The translations under genes were made by a program, and so were the position numbers. Source: Sophora flavescens (taxonomy: Eukaryota; Streptophyta; Magnoliopsida; Fabales; Fabaceae). From it: 64,000 bases of DNA. Below are positions 22,301 through 33,776 of the stretch, piece after piece (within the stretch, counting starts at the first letter, position 1; each line of letters opens with the position of its first letter). Where the stretch lies: positions 81,723,840-81,787,839 of the forward strand of contig CM061068.1 of assembly GCA_030762895.1 (NCBI GenBank), read 5' to 3'. Under the pieces are notes generated by a model that saw nothing but the letters and a program-made list of their open reading frames with translations, made no database searches and was not told where the DNA came from.

Positions 22301-23590
22301 TTATTTTTTACTGGATCTTATCGATTTTGAAACGATTAGGATATGATTTGATTTTATCTTATCATATCGTATCTTATCTAAATCTTATATTATCTTATCT
22401 AACAAAATTAGTTAGCATTTTTAAACTTTAAACAAGTCTTTAACGTAGAGATTTTTTTTTTTTTGGAAAAACGATCGATTACTTTCCTTCCAAAAAGAAC
22501 AACCATCTTAAGATTGATTACCTTCCAAAAAAATTTCCATCGTCCCTACAAAATCTAGCTCCTATCAGTTCTCCAAAACAGAGCAACCCGTAACGGAAAA
22601 ATTTATCAGACGATTTCATTTAAGATTATGTATAATAAAATGGATGTTGCCTTGTCCCTCTTTGATATATTTTACATAGTTAATTATATATAGAATGAGA
22701 GATGTGTTAACAAATCTAAAATGGCATGACTATTGACAAAGGCAAATTCTAACAAACTTAATTAATTACAAAACTAAGAAGAAAATCTCAAATTTTAATA
22801 TGATATTTAACAACTCCTATTTGTAAAATGGATACATTAATTATTGCAAATGCAAAATTTCGTGAAAAACTAAAAGTCTGCATATCTAATGACTTGTTGT
22901 TCCTCCAAACGAGCAAGTGCCAAAATTTTCCAATCATTTGCAAGTAATGCTGACATGAACATAGTACGATCCAACACGGTACTAGGTATAGTGTTCATAG
23001 CATTATAAGAAACCAAAATAACTGACATACATAAGACTAATTATAACACCTTGGTCATGAAGGCCTAAAAATAACATTGGTAAGATATTAGGTAGTTGAA
23101 CTTACTTTCCTTCTCTATGCTTTGGGGTAGGGCCTACACAAGTGAGATAATGTCCCACCCTATGCTCCATTTAAAAAAAAATATGTTGCAACACCTTGAA
23201 GCAAATCGTAGACGTCTTGAACAAAAATATTTTGGCTCTCGTAAAAACTAACGAACAACGGATAAGCTACCTGGTAGTGGATGAGCTTACAGCGAACAGC
23301 GGATAGTTGATAAGTTAATATATTTTATTTGAAGTAATTGGTAAAATATATATTGTAAATAAAACATATATTGCCAACTTGATTAGTGTAAATTAGTTTG
23401 ACTTTTCAACTTAGTTTGTAGTCAAACATGTATTTAAGTAGTATTTACCATTAAAATACAGCGAAGCAAATACTGATTACCAATTAATTATTGGAGAAGG
23501 AATTTAAATTTGGAAACTTCATATATTTTGTTTATTTTTTTGTTTTGTTTTTTGGGTTAATTTTTTTTCCTGGAGATAATCTCAAGTGCT
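22300..23590. repeat. Partial unit body after the extra arm
   Basis: The stretch matches unit bodies up to about 23345 (TTGAAGTAATTGGTAAAA), then enters AT-rich sequence not seen in units 1-3 or 5. It recurs in the unit 6 duplicate at 41130-42420. Confidence 0.65.
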
Positions 23591-24556
23591 ACTGATAGGA
23601 CCTTTGTTCATTTGGGTGGTAATACAGTGGCGGCAACGGAGACTGGAGCAAGGCGGCTACAACTAATATTTTTTTTTATGATCGTTTCCACCAACTTGCC
23701 GGCGCCTCCATCATCTCCACCTCACCACCCCCACCCTCACCCCTACACCACCATCAACATTGCTTTCACGGTTGTGAGATTTGATACCCAGATTTGGCTA
23801 ACCCAGATCTGAAAAGAAAAAAGATCTGAAAAAACATAGAGAGATGAAGAGCCAACAAAACCCAGATCGTAAAAGGAGTGGTATTGAAGAGGCAGTGAGA
23901 TCTTGGCGCATGTAGAGGAATCTGACGGTGGCGGCTCGGCGAAAATGGAGTTCCAGGGTGAAGCTGACACACGGCGAAGCTACCACCGTGGTTTTGGACA
24001 CGAGGAGGAGGTGGGAACCAGTTTGGCAGTTGTAGAGACCCTTTAGAAAGGGGAAGGCGGAGCCACCGACGACGCCCATGCCCAATGTACCATTGACGCC
24101 CATACCCAATGTGCCACCAACGCTCTCATGCCTAACGCGCCACCGTCAGCGCCCATACACAAAGCAGAAGGTTGGAGGAGCTATATAGGTTCTTGGGATT
24201 CAGACCTGGCAGTTTCGGAGCCGACAACACATATGATGATGCCACTACTACTGCTGTTATGCCGATGCTAATGATGCCATAGATGACGATGACATTAGCC
24301 CACCTCCCCTCACTCCCTCCTCACTTAGATTAGGTTTTCTATTGGGTGTAATACATTACTATTGGATTACATTTGTACTGGTTGGATTTTAATTATAAAT
24401 TTTCTTTGAATTTTATTTTATTTTATTTTAAGCAGCTAAGGTTTTAGCAACCACTGACTGGTGGTCGCTAATTCGGTTGCTAACATATTTAGCGGGCGAA
24501 AATCATTAAATAGAGATCGATTTCGTCGGCCGCTAAAAGTCTTTTTTCTTGTAGTG
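23590..24556 (+). mobile_element. CACTA 3' remnant with GGTCGCTA-type subterminal repeats
   Basis: The right end is TTTTTTCTTGTAGTG at 24556, preceded by TGGTCGCTAATTCGG, TTAGCGGGCGAAA and GTCGGCCGCTAAAAG, the motif class of CACTA3. No left terminus is found. The interior (23620-24240) is GC-richer and includes an imperfect repeat of GCCCATACCCAATGTGCCACC (24075-24160). Its coding potential is unclear. Confidence 0.65.
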
Positions 24557-24596
24557 ATACACAAAACCAATATACCAATTTTAGCACATAGCCACA

Positions 24597-25608
24597 TGAT
24601 AATCCGCTGCCTTATCTAGTTTTATAGCTGGAAAGCTCATGATTTGTGTGCCAATTGTTCGATTTTAATCTCGTTTTTACCCGAATCTGGCTTTAATTGT
24701 CCTTGAGCAACGATTTGAGTGTTTTTAGTAGTTTTTTAGGAATTTTGATAGTTTTTGTGTCAAATAAAACATCTAATGCTATTTTAAGTTTTAGGTTAGA
24801 AGTGAGCTGGAAGAAACTAGGAAAATGTAAGAAAACAAACTGGAATGCAAAGTTTTCGTGTCTCGAACTGCGAGCCAGAAGGAAGAAATGAAGAATTTTG
24901 CATGCTCTATGGGGCGCCCCGCGAGCTAGCAAGGGCAATTCTGAAGTACCTCTGGGGCGCCCCGGGAACAATGATTTGCCCCACGAAGCAGAAAGGAGAA
25001 AATTGAAGACCCCCTATATCGCCCCGCGAGAATTGCTGAATCAGAATGGGTTATATTTAGTTGCTCGCCCTGCGAACATCTGCTCACCCCACGAGCACGC
25101 GTAATTGCAAAATTGTAATTATGACTTTTTTTTATCCAAATCGTACCATAATCCTAGTTTTTTGAGAGATGTGTCTTGCTTAGTGTTTTATGAGTTTTGT
25201 TGATGCATTCTTTTGGATTATTGATGATGATGTACGCTATGAGGAACTAATCCTCTTTTCTAATTAATTGACGTAGCCACTCACGACGGCATAGTGATTT
25301 GATATGTTTTCTATTCCCTTCTCTTAATTCTTGCTTCTTAATTCTGATTTATATTGCGTTATTCAAAAGAGCTCGTGATTAACTAGCCAAGCGTGATGAG
25401 CACGACAAGAGATTCATTCTTTAGGGTTTGAATTAAGAACACAAGTTGAGTATTGATAGGAAATATAATAGGAAATATACTCTCTCCTTTAAATTGGTCA
25501 AACTTGGTTACTCTATTTGAATTTAGGTAAATTGGTCACCTAATCCCTGTGTTCGATACTCGGTTTCTTACCGTTTTAATTATTATTTGCTTCGATCCGG
25601 TATACTAA
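24597..25608 (+). mobile_element. Athila-type LTR fragment (plus orientation)
   Basis: The start TGATAATCCGCTGCCTTATC parallels the minus-strand LTR start of the complete Athila at 52748-62517. Collinear words follow: TAGTTTTATAGC, TTTACCCGAATCTGG and TTGTCCTTGAGCAACGATTT. Like that LTR it has a cluster of CGCCCCGCGAG-type motifs (24930-25105). It ends at GATCCGGTATAC, where a copia fragment abuts; the duplicate at 43427 continues a little further. Confidence 0.75.
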
Positions 25609-26360
25609 AAGCTTGTTTTCTTTTAGTGCTTTTGAGGTCTTTGATGATTTTTGATCAGCTTTTAGAGCAATGGATTTGCCCTTTGTTGTTGTTACATCAT
25701 CACCAAGTTCTTTCTCATGAACATTGAGGGTGCCAAGAAGTTCATCCATAGTCAAGGTTTGGAGATCCTTGGCTTTAGAGATTGCAGTGACCAAGGGTCT
25801 CCACTACTTTGGAAGACTTCTGAGGATCTTTCCAACTTTCTCAGAATTTGTATAAGTTTTACCAAGAGACTTTAAACCATTGATGATAGTTTGAAATCTT
25901 CCTATCATCTGAGCAACAGATTCACCTTCCTCCATGATAAACAGTTCATACTTTCTGACAAGTATGACAATCTCTGACTCCTTAACTTTGATAGTTCCTT
26001 CATGTGTGACAGATAAGGTGTCCCACATTTATTTCGTAGAGTCACAAGCACATACTTTCTCAAATTCTTCAGGACTGAGAGAACAGATGATGTTGTATAT
26101 GGATTTATGATTTAGTTAAATTTTGTCTTTTCTGTAGATGTCCACTGAGCTTTTGGCTTGTCAGTGTTGTCATCATTCTTGGGAATGAAAGGACCTTCCA
26201 TAATGACATCCCAAAGATCAGAGTTTGTTGATAGAATGAACCATTGGAATCTATCTTTCCAATAGTTGCAGTTTTCTCCATTGAAGAATGGAGGTCTGGT
26301 TAGGGAGGCTCATTCAGACTGATGACTCCCACTTGAACTAGCTCCAGCAGTCATGTCTAT
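25576..26360 (-). pseudogene. Copia gag fragment (DUF4219 + UBN2)
   Basis: On the minus strand the reading starts near MTAGASSSGSHQSE (about 26355), then PPFFNGENCNYWKDRFQWFI (DUF4219). After stops and a frame change it gives WDTLSVTHEGT, VKESEIVILVRKYELF, MIGRFQTIINGLKSLGKTY, VGKILRSLPK (UBN2) and TMDELLGTLNVHEKEL. Stops after HQSE, near 26115 and at about 25800 interrupt it. The zinc knuckle is not reached. Confidence 0.85.
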
Positions 26361-26410
26361 TCTTCAGGACATTTTCCTTTACACTATTAGATGCTGAACC
26401 CAGAGGCTGA

Positions 26411-26422
26411 GCTCTGATACCA
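26411..26422 (-). other. Copia primer-binding site
   Basis: The minus strand reads TGGTATCAGAGC, the classic complement of the initiator tRNA-Met 3' end, two bases inside the LTR border (26425). Confidence 0.88.
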
Positions 26423-26424
26423 AC

Positions 26425-27749
26425 TGAAATAAACAACTATAAACACGAGAAGGAGGATTGAATTGTGTTATATCATATTTTGAAACAAAGTTAAAAAAAT
26501 TTTGCACACAGAAGCTAAGTTTAGGCAAGTGTTTTCTCAAGGTACAGCCAGGTCACCTGTCTGATCAGTTTTTCACAAAAAAACACGCAAACATGCAAGA
26601 GTAAAACTTGTTTAATTTTCACAGTTAAACCCTTTTAGTTAGATAACTAACAAGATAATCAAAGCAACTAAAGGGATAAGGATAGAGAGATTAAACACAA
26701 CTATTTATCCTGGTTCACCCTTTAACAACTAGGGCTACGTCTAGTCCTTGGCAACACCAAGTTTTCTCCACTATAATTGATCAGGTTACAGACTCCAAGT
26801 ATTCTTTGCACACCTAGCCTCTCCAGGATCCTAAGACAAGTATTCTTTGCTCACCTAGCCTCTTTAGGCTCACTCAAGTTGTTTTGAGAAAAGATTGTAA
26901 TAAATACAATTTCCAAGTCTTTCACTAACACTCAGAAGAGTGAATTAAATGTGAAGTATAAAGACTGCGTAATAACTTCAAATGATTGAATAATACAGAT
27001 TGAAAGAATGAAGGATTAATTGCTCAGAGTAATGGCTCTTTAATGCTGTGTATTCTCTGTCTTCATCTTCGATGACTTCTGTATTTATAGGCTCTATTCA
27101 TTTTGAATCTGTTAGAGACATTCCTTCAAAGTTGAACTCCATTAAATGCAATAGAGTCATTCTGGGCAACCATTAATGTAATAGGAACGTTGGTTGTACT
27201 CTAACACGTAAGTTCAGTGCTTTATGCTTTGTGCAGCAGCCAAAGCAGAATTGTGCATGTTTGCTTTTGTACTTTGCTGAACACATTTCCATTTTCGTGC
27301 AACTCCCAGTTGTACTAGGAATAAAACATTTTAGAAGTACTCTACTTCTGAGTTCCTGGGTTGCTTGTGAGTTTGACCTTATGACTTTCTTGATATGCGT
27401 GAGAGAGAAAGCATCAGTGACTTCTGTTGGAGGGGACAGCTCCTAAAGGATTCTTTGTCCTTGTGTTTCTTATCGAATGACCATAGACAAGTGAGAGTTT
27501 CAAACAGACAGGTTGAATCCTTAATACAGATAGTCAACAATCCAGTCAACAGACATGTTGACTCTTACTCATAAGACAGGTGATCTTGTGTCTATGGGCA
27601 AACAGGTTTAAGAGAACCTTTCACTTAATATTCTGTGCACCATATAGGCAGGTCAACAACCAATATGAAGTTCAATTAAAGCATTAACAAATGTTTAGTT
27701 TTCATCAAAACTTAGGGCAAATTCACATCATACATTTAGAGACTTAACA
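26425..27749 (-). mobile_element. Copia 5' LTR
   Basis: The LTR is 1325 bases with TGTTAAG at its start and TTTCA at its end when read on the minus strand. A second LTR is missing, so age cannot be estimated. Confidence 0.75.
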
Positions 27750-28500
27750 AAGGGCCTAAAAATAACATAGGTAAGAAATTAGAGAATTGAACTTACTTTC
27801 TTCTCTATGCTTTGGGCTAGGACCAACACAAGCGAGATTATGTCCCTCCCTATCCACCATTGAAAGAAAACTCTGTTGCAACACCTTGAACCAAAACGTA
27901 GACGTCGTGAACAAAAAGATTTTGGCTCTCTTAGGTAAAAACTAGCGCATAGCGGATAAGCTACCTGATAGCGGATGAGTTTATAATGGATAACAAATAG
28001 TAGATAAGCTAGCAGATTTGATTTGAAGTGATTGATAAAACTAGCTGATAAATATAAAATGACATAAAATGACATGTTTATATGTTTTTTTATATAAATT
28101 ATATATATAATATTAACAATATTTATTCTAAAAATAAATATCAATTTTAATAATTTAAATAAAATTATTTATCATTTCAATTTCAATTTTAATATTAATT
28201 AAATTTTATAAATAAAATGGAGTAATAAAAAATAAAATGGTATATTGATATGATTTTTATATAAATTTTATTTTTTACAGATAAAAATATACTTCTATTC
28301 ATCTAAATAGTGAAATTAATTCTTTTTTATATACTTTGTTAAATAAATAAATTTTAAACTTTTTTGATATGCAAATTTATAGTAAGGAAAAAAATGATAA
28401 AATCTATAAGTTTAAATGCTACTTCAAGTAGCGTCTGAAAAAACGCTATAAGCTAGTGAAAAAATGTTATAAGCTAGTTTTAAAAATAGTTACCAAACTA
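27750..28500. repeat. End of unit 4 body
   Basis: The unit body resumes at GGGCCTAAAAATAACATAGG and includes the minus-strand exon-like reading in its longest open form (27779-28144, 121 codons) and the AT-rich MITE-like end (28030-28500). Confidence 0.65.
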
Positions 28501-28504
28501 GGCT

Positions 28505-28930
28505 ACTTCACATCGAGCTTCTTCTCTGTCGTTTTCTTGATAACTTCAGCGGAACCATTTTTCTTAGAAATCCCCATATCTTTTTCTACCACATTCCTTC
28601 TTTTGTAGTTGGCTCTCCCTTGTAGCGATGAACCTGCGATTCAAGACTATGTATGAATGAATAGTAACCTCCAACAGGGTCAGCGGCACGAAAGTTAGAT
28701 TGGAAGATGACTGTGTTCATGGCTATATCCCTTTGAACATGTTTAAGGGGGTTTGATCAAGTTGTTGATTTTGTCAACCCCGAATAAATTATGGGCATTG
28801 AGAAATCTTTTTTGGTGATAATGAGGAAAATATGTTGCGAAAATATAAAAATTAGGACCTCACTTCCTTCGTTGTACTTACACGCAATACAAGTTTGATG
28901 TTCATTATCATTCCTTGAGATGTTGTTCAT
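28505..28930 (-). pseudogene. LBD fragment, unit 5 minus arm
   Basis: The arm is homologous to the other minus arms, with extra substitutions around 28840-28900 and a short deletion near the spacer. It is not coding. Confidence 0.72.
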
Positions 28931-29047
28931 GCCTTGGTGGAAATATAGTTTGCGTCTCCGCGGGAGAAGCAGATGCAGTACAAAAAGAAGATAAAATATC
29001 TACATCTGCGTCGCCCACAGAGACGTAGATGGTATCCCCACGAAGAC

Positions 29048-29370
29048 ATGAACATCAACATCTCAACTTGTGCTGCATGCAAATATCAAAGAAGGAAGTG
29101 TGATCCTAACTGCATTTTTGCACTACACTTTCCTCACGATCGATCGCCAAAAACAATTTGTCAACGCCTATAAATTATTCGGGGTTGGCAAATTCAACAA
29201 TTTGATCAAACCCTTTAACCTTGTTCAAAGGGATAAAGCCACAAACACCATCATCTTCAACAACTTGAAGCATTCGATCAATCTTTTGGAGGTTGTAGAA
29301 GCCACTATGAAGTTTCTCCATTACCCACTGTTGGATATTTTGATGTATTTCAAAAATATAAAAAAGGTGT
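29048..29370 (+). pseudogene. LBD fragment, unit 5 plus arm
   Basis: ATG 29048 is present, but about 25 bases before the C-block are missing. The reading gives TCAACKYQRRKCDPNC, then FPHDRSPKT; a four-base gain in a GATC repeat (29139-29146) shifts the frame, and KLFGVGKFNNLIKPFNLV follows in another frame. The usual break after TIIF is also present. Confidence 0.8.
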
Positions 29371-30787
29371 AACTTTGAGTTTATTTTTGACTTGCTCTTA
29401 TTGGTTTTGAAACGATTAGAATATGATTTGATTTTATCATATCATATCTTATCTAAATCGTATATTATCTTATCTAACAAAATCGGTTACTATTTTTAAA
29501 CTTTAAATAAGTCTTTAAGTTGGAGAGTTTTTTTTTTTGAAAAGCTGTTACCTTCCTTCCAAAATGAAGCTAGGACCTTGTAAATATTAATTACCTTACA
29601 AATAATTTCCATAATTCCATCCCAATAAAATCTAACTCCTATCAGTTGTTCAAAACAGAGCTACCGTTAATAAGGAAAAAATTATCAGGCGATATCATTT
29701 AAGATCATGTTTTATAAAATGGATGCTGACTTGTACTTCTTTGATATATCTTACATAGTTAATTGTGAATAGAATTAGAGATGTGTTAACAAATCTAACA
29801 CAGCATGACTGACTGACAACGGCAAATTCTAAGAAACTGAATTAATTACAAAAATAAGAAGAAAATCTCAAATTTTAATATGATATTTAACAACTCCTAT
29901 TTGAAAAGTGGAAACATCAATTATTGCAAATGCAAAATTTGTTGAAAAACAAAACTTCTCTGCATATATGATGACTTCTTGTTCCTCCAAACAAGCATGT
30001 GCCAAAATTTTCTAATCATTGGCAAATAATGCCAACATGGACATAATATGATCCACCACATTATAAGAAACCAAAATAGCTGACATACATAAGACTAATT
30101 ATAACACCTTGGTCACAAAGGCCTAAAAATAACATAGGTATGAAATTAAAGAATTGAACTTACTTTCCTTCTCTATGCTTTGGGCTATGGCCAGCACAAG
30201 TGAGATTATGTCCCTCCCTATCCACCATTGAAAGAAAACTCTGTTGCAACACCTTGAAGTAAAACGTAGACGTCGTGAACAAAAAGATTTTGGCTCTCTT
30301 AGGTAAAACCTAGCGCATTACGGATAAGCTATCTCATAGCGGATGAGTTTATAGCGGATAATGGATAGTGAATAAGCTAGCATATTTGATTTGAAGTGAT
30401 TGGTAAAACTATCTGATAAATATAAAATGACATAGAAGGACATGTGTATATGCTTTTTTTTTTTATATAAATTATATATATATAATATTTATATTATTAA
30501 TTATAAAAATAAATATCAATTTTAATAATTTAATTTAAATTATTTATCAATTCAATTTTAATTTTAATATTAATTAATTTTTATAAATAAAATGGTATAT
30601 TGATATGATTTTTATATACATTTTATTTTTTACAGATAAAAATATATTTCTAAATTTTATCTTAAAAATAAATCTAAATAGTAAAATTAATTCTTATTTA
30701 TATACTTTGTTAAATAAATAAATTTTAAACTTTTTTGATATGCAAATTTATATTAAGGAAAAAAATGGAAGAAAAAATATGATAAAA
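29371..30787. repeat. Unit 5 body up to CACTA3
   Basis: The body has the standard landmarks and is very close to unit 3 (for example the GAAGTAAAACGTAGACGTCGTG phrase). It runs into the AT-rich end, where CACTA3 is inserted. Confidence 0.65.
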
Positions 30788-30809
30788 CACTACAAAAAAA
30801 GGTCATTTA

Positions 30810-31275
30810 GTGACCGGAAATAGTGACCGGATTTTTTGGTTGCTATTTGCGACCGAAATAGCGGCCGATTGTAGGATCTACATGAAACACTGGTTAGAGT
30901 TGAGTCTGCGACCGAAATAGAGCGTAGCAGAGATATCGGTCGTTATGTCGGTCGCTAAACAAAGGAAAGTAAAAGTCAGAAATTTATGAATTTTTAGCTA
31001 CCGAAATGGAGACCGAATTAAATGCAACGGTCAAACTTTATTTATATTAGCGACCGATTTAGATATCCGTCGCTAAATTTATGAATTCATAATCTAAACT
31101 TTATTTATATTTGTGGCCGATATTAATTCGGTTGCTAAACGGCGCGTAAAAAAAAAATAAAATAACGCGTGTTAGCGACCGAAATTTAAATCGGTCACTA
31201 AAATTATAAATTCAAATTCAAACTAACCATTTTAGAGACCGAATTAACGACCGATTTATTTCGGTTGCTAAAACT
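30810..31275. repeat. CACTA3 left subterminal repeats
   Basis: TAGCGACCGA, GGTCGCTAAA and variants recur more than ten times in both orientations. The same set covers 39040-39425 at the right end. Confidence 0.85.
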
Positions 31276-32940
31276 GAAATCCCTAAATCGCAAAATCTCC
31301 CATTTCCTTCCTCACTTCTTCATTTTTCCTCTCTCAGCTCTGCTCCCTACCTCCACCACCGCGCCAGTCCGTCGTCCGTCTCGACAACCGCCACCACCGC
31401 ACCAGTACGGCCACCACCGTATCACAGTACGTAAGTCTTCTTACCTCTCATCTCTTCCTTTCCTCTCTTCCTTTTCCTCCCTATCATCTTTGGTCTTTCC
31501 CTCCACAGAAACAGTGCCACCACCGTAGAGCTCCGGCCACCACAGGGACAACCGCAAGGACCACTGCAAAGGTATCCCCTCCTTCCTTCTATGTATCCCC
31601 TGCGCCCTTCATTATCCGTTTTATTGTTATTTCTCAGTCTCTGAAATTCTTTTTGCAACAATGATGATTACTGTTTTGGTTGCTTTGTGAGTGTGTCCAA
31701 AAATTCTGGTCTGGTGGTATGTCTAAGAGGGTCCAAAAAATTTCAGAGGCTTCATCTTTTTCTCTCTGAATGGAAACTGCAGATTGCATAATGAGGCCAA
31801 TCATGATTGTAAAATGAAATATCAGAAATAGAGACTGTAATTAATCCAAATTTTATTACAAAAATGTTCCAAAGACAAAAACTCGAGTGGCATGACAAAT
31901 CTGGTTACCTTGGGGTAGCACCAAGTTTTGATTTAGTTGTTGTATAACACTTATTTGCATAGCTAAATGAAAACTTCAAAATTTATCGATGCCCCCAACA
32001 GATTAATGTCGGATAAATATATTTTCTACTATTCTTAGCTAGATAAAGGGGTTAAATAAGCACACACATAAACCTTAGCATGAAGATTAGGAGCATTCAT
32101 ATACCCTTGTATTCATATCATCCTGCACAGGAGATGGTTCTAAGTATGCTACTGAATCATGTGAATTAGTAATACAATCTGACGTTCCATTGCAACATTC
32201 TGATTGATCAAAAAAAGGTTGATGCAATTGAAAGGACAAGCAACGGTCTTGATAGGACTGGCAAAGCGTGAAAGATTTATTAGCTATCCTGGTCTCATGA
32301 ATATAGCTAAGCTTTGGATGAAAACAAAAAGACTTCACACAAACATAATAGAGATTAGAGAAACTCCAATCAATTATAGCCTCAACCACAATGGTTAAAG
32401 GGGGTTGGGGAAGTATCACATGTTATGCATTAATGTTATTCATTCATCACAATCTCCAACATCTCCTTTTACACCTTAAGTTAATGAGAAAAGGGTCCAT
32501 TTTCCCTATGAAAGAGTATAAAGGGAGATGCAAGAGATTGTGATGTGCAAATAACATAGCTCTATGGTATGTCTCCTTAATGCACACAGAGACCATATCC
32601 TGTGATTTATTTATTTTTGTTTTTTTTGGGTGTACACATAATCCAATTTCAAAAACTTCAAAATGATGCCATGAATAATTCATTATCGAGGTCAGTTTGG
32701 TACACACTTGGGGTGGGGGTGGGTGGGTTTGAAATTTTGAGATATGAGATTTATCAAACTTTTCTCCCTTTGTTTCCTCTTCTTCTGAAATAAAGGAGAT
32801 GGGTAGGAGAGTGTAAGGAAGAAGGGAAGTTACAAGTTGTTCTAAATTTGTAACCGTATATTGTTGATTCTATTTTATATTAATTTATGTGTTTCTAGTC
32901 TTATAAATAGTTGTACTGGATTCTGTATATATAGAATAGT
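31276..32940. other. CACTA3 5' region, no gene identified
   Basis: A C/T-rich leader (31280-31580) with splice-donor-like ends is followed by AT-rich sequence. A 110-codon frame on the minus strand (32087-32419, with SECCNGTSDCITNSHDS) looks unlike its surroundings and could be a captured fragment. I cannot name it. Confidence 0.35.
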
Positions 32941-32945
32941 GATTT

Positions 32946-33190
32946 GTTTGTTAGTGGAGAGCGGAGCTTAATAGGATGTGATCTTGTCTGATTGTATGCT
33001 GATAATTTAATGTTTATGCATGTGTTTGTCAATATGTGTTGTTTGTTAGTGGAGAGCGAAGCTCAATAGGATGTGATCCTGTCCGAAAGGCGGGATGCTG
33101 GTTGTGTGCTGATAATTTAGAAATTATGAATGTGTTTGACAATTAACTGCTACTTGTTAGTGGAGAGCGGAGATCAATAGGATGTTTGCT
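32946..33190 (+). repeat. Three copies of a ~95-115-base tandem repeat
   Basis: TTGTTAGTGGAGAGCGGAG followed by TCAATAGGATGTGATC occurs at about 32946, 33041 and 33154. Copies 1 and 2 also share CTGATAATTTA further on. The third copy is cut after GGATGT. The repeat lies upstream of the transposase start. Confidence 0.8.
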
Positions 33191-33776
33191 ACAATATTTA
33201 ATCTAAGTTTGTATTGATTTACGCTGCAATTTATATAAGCTCAACAATGTTGCAATATTTATAGGTTAATGGTTTTATTTTCTGTTAGAGGTAATAATTA
33301 ATTTACGAAAGCCTTAGTTTCCTATTTAAGATTCAATATTAATAAGCATGCGTAACTTATCAAGGTATGCATGCTCATTGTATTGAATCTTGAATTGTCC
33401 AAGTGGGACAGTTTGGGAAAAAACCTTTTTCACACTCGTACAATAGTCATTTCAATGTTGAAATGCCTTATATACTTGTTGAAATCTCGGTCTGATGCAT
33501 TTCCTTTTGTTCTCCTGGTGCATACTTGATCGCGGTGATTCTGACCGTGCTCGAGTCGTGTAACTTGGAGACCGATGGGAAATGCTGCCAAAATTTTGTC
33601 AAGTATAAGGTATTTGAATATGGGAATAACTATTAGTATCCGAGTGTGGCAAAGGTTTCTTCTCGAATGGGATAGGTTCATACCTTGTCATAAGAACGAG
33701 ATTGATGGAGTTATTGGAATGCATCGTAATATATAAGTGTTATTGTAGGATTGGTCAGGCTATTTAATTGCCAGCA

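Larger units (their letters stand above)
25609..27749 (-). mobile_element. Truncated Ty1/copia element: 5' LTR, PBS and partial gag
   Basis: In minus orientation the order is LTR (27749 to 26425, TG...CA), PBS, and the 5' part of gag, which is cut at the junction with the Athila LTR at about 25608. No protease, integrase or reverse transcriptase is present. It separates the unit 4 duplicate block from the start of the next unit body (27750). Confidence 0.82.

Noticed and set aside
26411..26422. tRNA-like TGGTATCAGAGC
   Set aside because: It is the copia primer-binding site next to an LTR; no cloverleaf surrounds it.
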